In this document: positions 62,001 through 64,000 of the stretch, in pieces
Numbering within the stretch: the first letter of the stretch is position 1
Layout of the letters: every line of letters starts with the position of its first letter
NCBI RefSeq assembly: GCF_038502225.1
Contig: NC_091378.1
Location: forward strand, 5,162,425 to 5,226,424
From: Cherax quadricarinatus
Lineage: Eukaryota; Arthropoda; Malacostraca; Decapoda; Parastacidae
Length of the DNA stretch: 64,000 nucleotides
Reading direction: 5' to 3'
Translations under genes and position numbers: made by a program
The notes under the pieces: generated by a model
Seen by the model: only the letters and a program-made list of their open reading frames with translations
Told to the model about the DNA's origin: nothing
The model's database searches: none

Positions 62001-64000
62001 GTAAGTGTTACTACTGGTCGATGTTACTGTGATGTAACAGTGTTACTACTGGTCGATGTTACTGTGATGTAACAGTGTTACTACTGGTCGATGTTACTGT
62101 GATGTACCAGTGTTACTACTGGTCGATGTTACTGTGATGTACCAGTGTTACTACTGGTCGATGTTACTGTGATGTAACAGTGTTACTACTGGTCGATGTT
62201 ACTGTGATGTAACAGTGCTACTACTGGTCGATGTTACTGTGATGTAACAGTGTTACTACTGGTCGATGTTACTGTGATGTAAGTGTTACTACTGGTCGAT
62301 GTTACTGTGATGTAACAGTGTTACTACTGGTCGACGTTACTGTGATGTAACAGTGTTACTACTGGTCGATGTTACTGTGATGTAACAGTGTTACTACTGG
62401 TCGATGTTACTGTGATGTACCAGTGTTACCACTGGTCGATGTTACTGTGATGTAACAGTGTTACCACTGGTCGACGTTACTGTGATGTAACAGTGTTACT
62501 ACTGGTCGATGTTACTGTGATGCAACAGTGTTACTACTGGTCGACGTTACTGTGATGTAACAGTGTTACTACTGGTCGACGTTACTGTGATGTAACAGTG
62601 TTACTACTGGTCGACGTTACTGTGATGTAACAGTGTTACTACTGGTCGACGTTACTGTGATGTAACAGTGTTACTACTGGTCGACGTTACTGTGATGTAA
62701 CAGTGTTACTACTGGTCGATGTTACTGTGATGTAACAGTGTTACTACTGGTCGATGTTACTGTGATGTAACAGTGTTACTACTGGTCGATGTTACTGTGA
62801 TGTAACAGTGTTACTACTGGTCGATGTTACTGTGATGTAACAGTGTTACTACTGGTCGATGTTACTGTGATGTAACAGTGTTACTACTGGTACATGTTAC
62901 TGTGATGTAACAGTGTTACTACTGGTCGATGTTACTGTGATGTAACAGTGTTACTACTGGTCGATGTTACTGTGATGTAACAGTGTTACTACTGGTCGAT
63001 GTTACTGTGATGTAACAGTGTTACTACTGGTCGATGTTACTGTGATGTAACAGTGTTACTACTGGTCGATGTTACTGTGATGTAACAGTGTTACTACTGG
63101 TCGATGTTACTGTGATGTACCAGTGTTACTACTGGTCGATGTTACTGTGATGTACCAGTGTTACTACTGGTCGATGTTACTGTGATGTAACAGTGTTACT
63201 ACTGGTCGATGTTACTGTGATGTAACAGTGCTACTACTGGTCGATGTTACTGTGATGTAACAGTGTTACTACTGGTCGATGTTACTGTGATGTAAGTGTT
63301 ACTACTGGTCGATGTTACTGTGATGTAACAGTGTTACTACTGGTCGATGTTACTGTGATGCAACAGTGTTACTACTGGTCGATGTTACAGTGATGTAACA
63401 GTGTTACTACTGGTCGATGTTACTGTGATGTACCACTATTACTACTGGTCGATGTTACTGTGATGTAACAGTGTTACTGTTCGATGTTACTGTGATGTAA
63501 CAGTGTTACTACTGGTCGATGTTACTGTGATGTAACAGTGTTACTACTGGTCGATGTTACTGTGATGTAACAGTGTTACTACTGGTCGATGTTACTGTGA
63601 TGTAACAGTGTTACTACTGTTCGATGTTACTGTGATGTAACAGTGTTACTACTGGTCGATGTTACTGTGATGTAACAGTGTTACTACTGGTCGATGTTAC
63701 TGTGATGTAACAGTGTTACTACTGTTCGATGTTACTGTGATGTAACAGTGTTACTACTGGTCGATGTTATTGTGATGTAACAGTGTTACTACTGGTCGAC
63801 GTTACTGTGATGTAACAGTGTTACTACTGATCGATGTTACTGTGATGTAACAGTGTTACTACTGGTCGATGTTACTGTGATGTAACAGTGTTACTACTGG
63901 TCGATGTTACTGTGATGTAACAGTGTTACTACTGGTCGATGTTACTGTGATGTAACAGTGTTACTACTGGTTGATGTTACTGTGATGTAACAGTGTTACT
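59067..64000 (+). repeat. 35-bp tandem array running off the window, about 140 copies
   Basis: The unit is GTAACAGTGTTACTACTGGT plus CGATGTTACTGTGAT. GTAACA/TGTTAC around one base is a perfect 6-bp inverted repeat in each unit. Variants (GTACCAG, CGACG, GTAAGTG with a 2-bp loss, TTACCACTGG, GGTACATG) recur in the same order at long distance. For example, the TTACCACTGG pair at 61021-61080 is repeated at 62417-62476, and GGTACATG at 61599 recurs at 62889. Every frame is closed quickly, unlike the 30-bp arrays. Confidence 0.97.

Overview
The window is eukaryotic. It carries LINE retrotransposon debris, very long (CA)n and (TA)n microsatellites and many kilobases of minisatellite, and it shows no prokaryotic gene organisation. 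From memory, not a database search, three things point to a decapod crustacean, most likely a crayfish: a 388-bp TIR element ending GTCGTGCCGAATA, the RTE-like LINE 3' UTR with GGGCCACCCTGCC, and the recurring GCGAAACGT motif. I find no host protein-coding exon I can defend. The only recognisable proteins are reverse transcriptase/endonuclease fragments of LINEs. By my rough sum, about two thirds of the window is tandem repeat.

Layout. 1-1319 is the left arm of an inverted duplication whose right arm is 19386-24327; the arms share unique flanks but hold a minisatellite of very different size (about 0.44 versus 4.1 kb). 1538-2013 is a hairpin with a (TG)n(TA)n centre. 2014-3152 is a decayed CR1/L2-type LINE ('LINE A'). 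3540-11464 is a CTCACT/CACACCAGGCAG array split at 6634-6708 by the 3' tail of a second LINE ('LINE B'). 11584-13525 is a CTTCCACGCTACCTGCC array. 13561-19370 holds LINE A and B tails, 62-, 31-, 23-, 30- and 20-bp tandem repeats, and hammerhead-like modules. 24963-26010 is a 28-bp array. 26505-31591 is a 30-bp array carrying a 2,220-bp internal duplication. 31783-32112 is LINE B on the minus strand. 32306-35915 is a minisatellite whose monomer is the LINE A 3' tail.

36711-37098 is a MITE. 37331-40080 is an RTE-like LINE (copy 1) with a long intact ORF. 40350-46560 is a run of 12-, 46-, 40-, 38-, 44- and 44-bp arrays. 48167-57780 is a second, nearly identical RTE-like copy broken by a 6,477-bp insertion (48719-55195). 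That insertion is a palindromic array of 418/419-bp units flanked by a 13-15 bp target-site duplication. 59067-64000 is a 35-bp array that runs off the end of the window.

The parts are linked. LINE 3' tails sit directly beside (CA)n or (TA)n tracts, and one tail has been amplified into 3.6 kb of minisatellite. A hairpin with a hammerhead-ribozyme-like core (YUGAURA, a short stem II, then GAAACGU) recurs in the 418-bp unit, in two short tandem arrays and at several single sites. The most interesting candidate system is this motif family together with the palindromic 418-bp array that jumped into a young LINE. It resembles, without proof, the ribozyme-bearing terminal repeats of Penelope-like elements or animal retrozymes.
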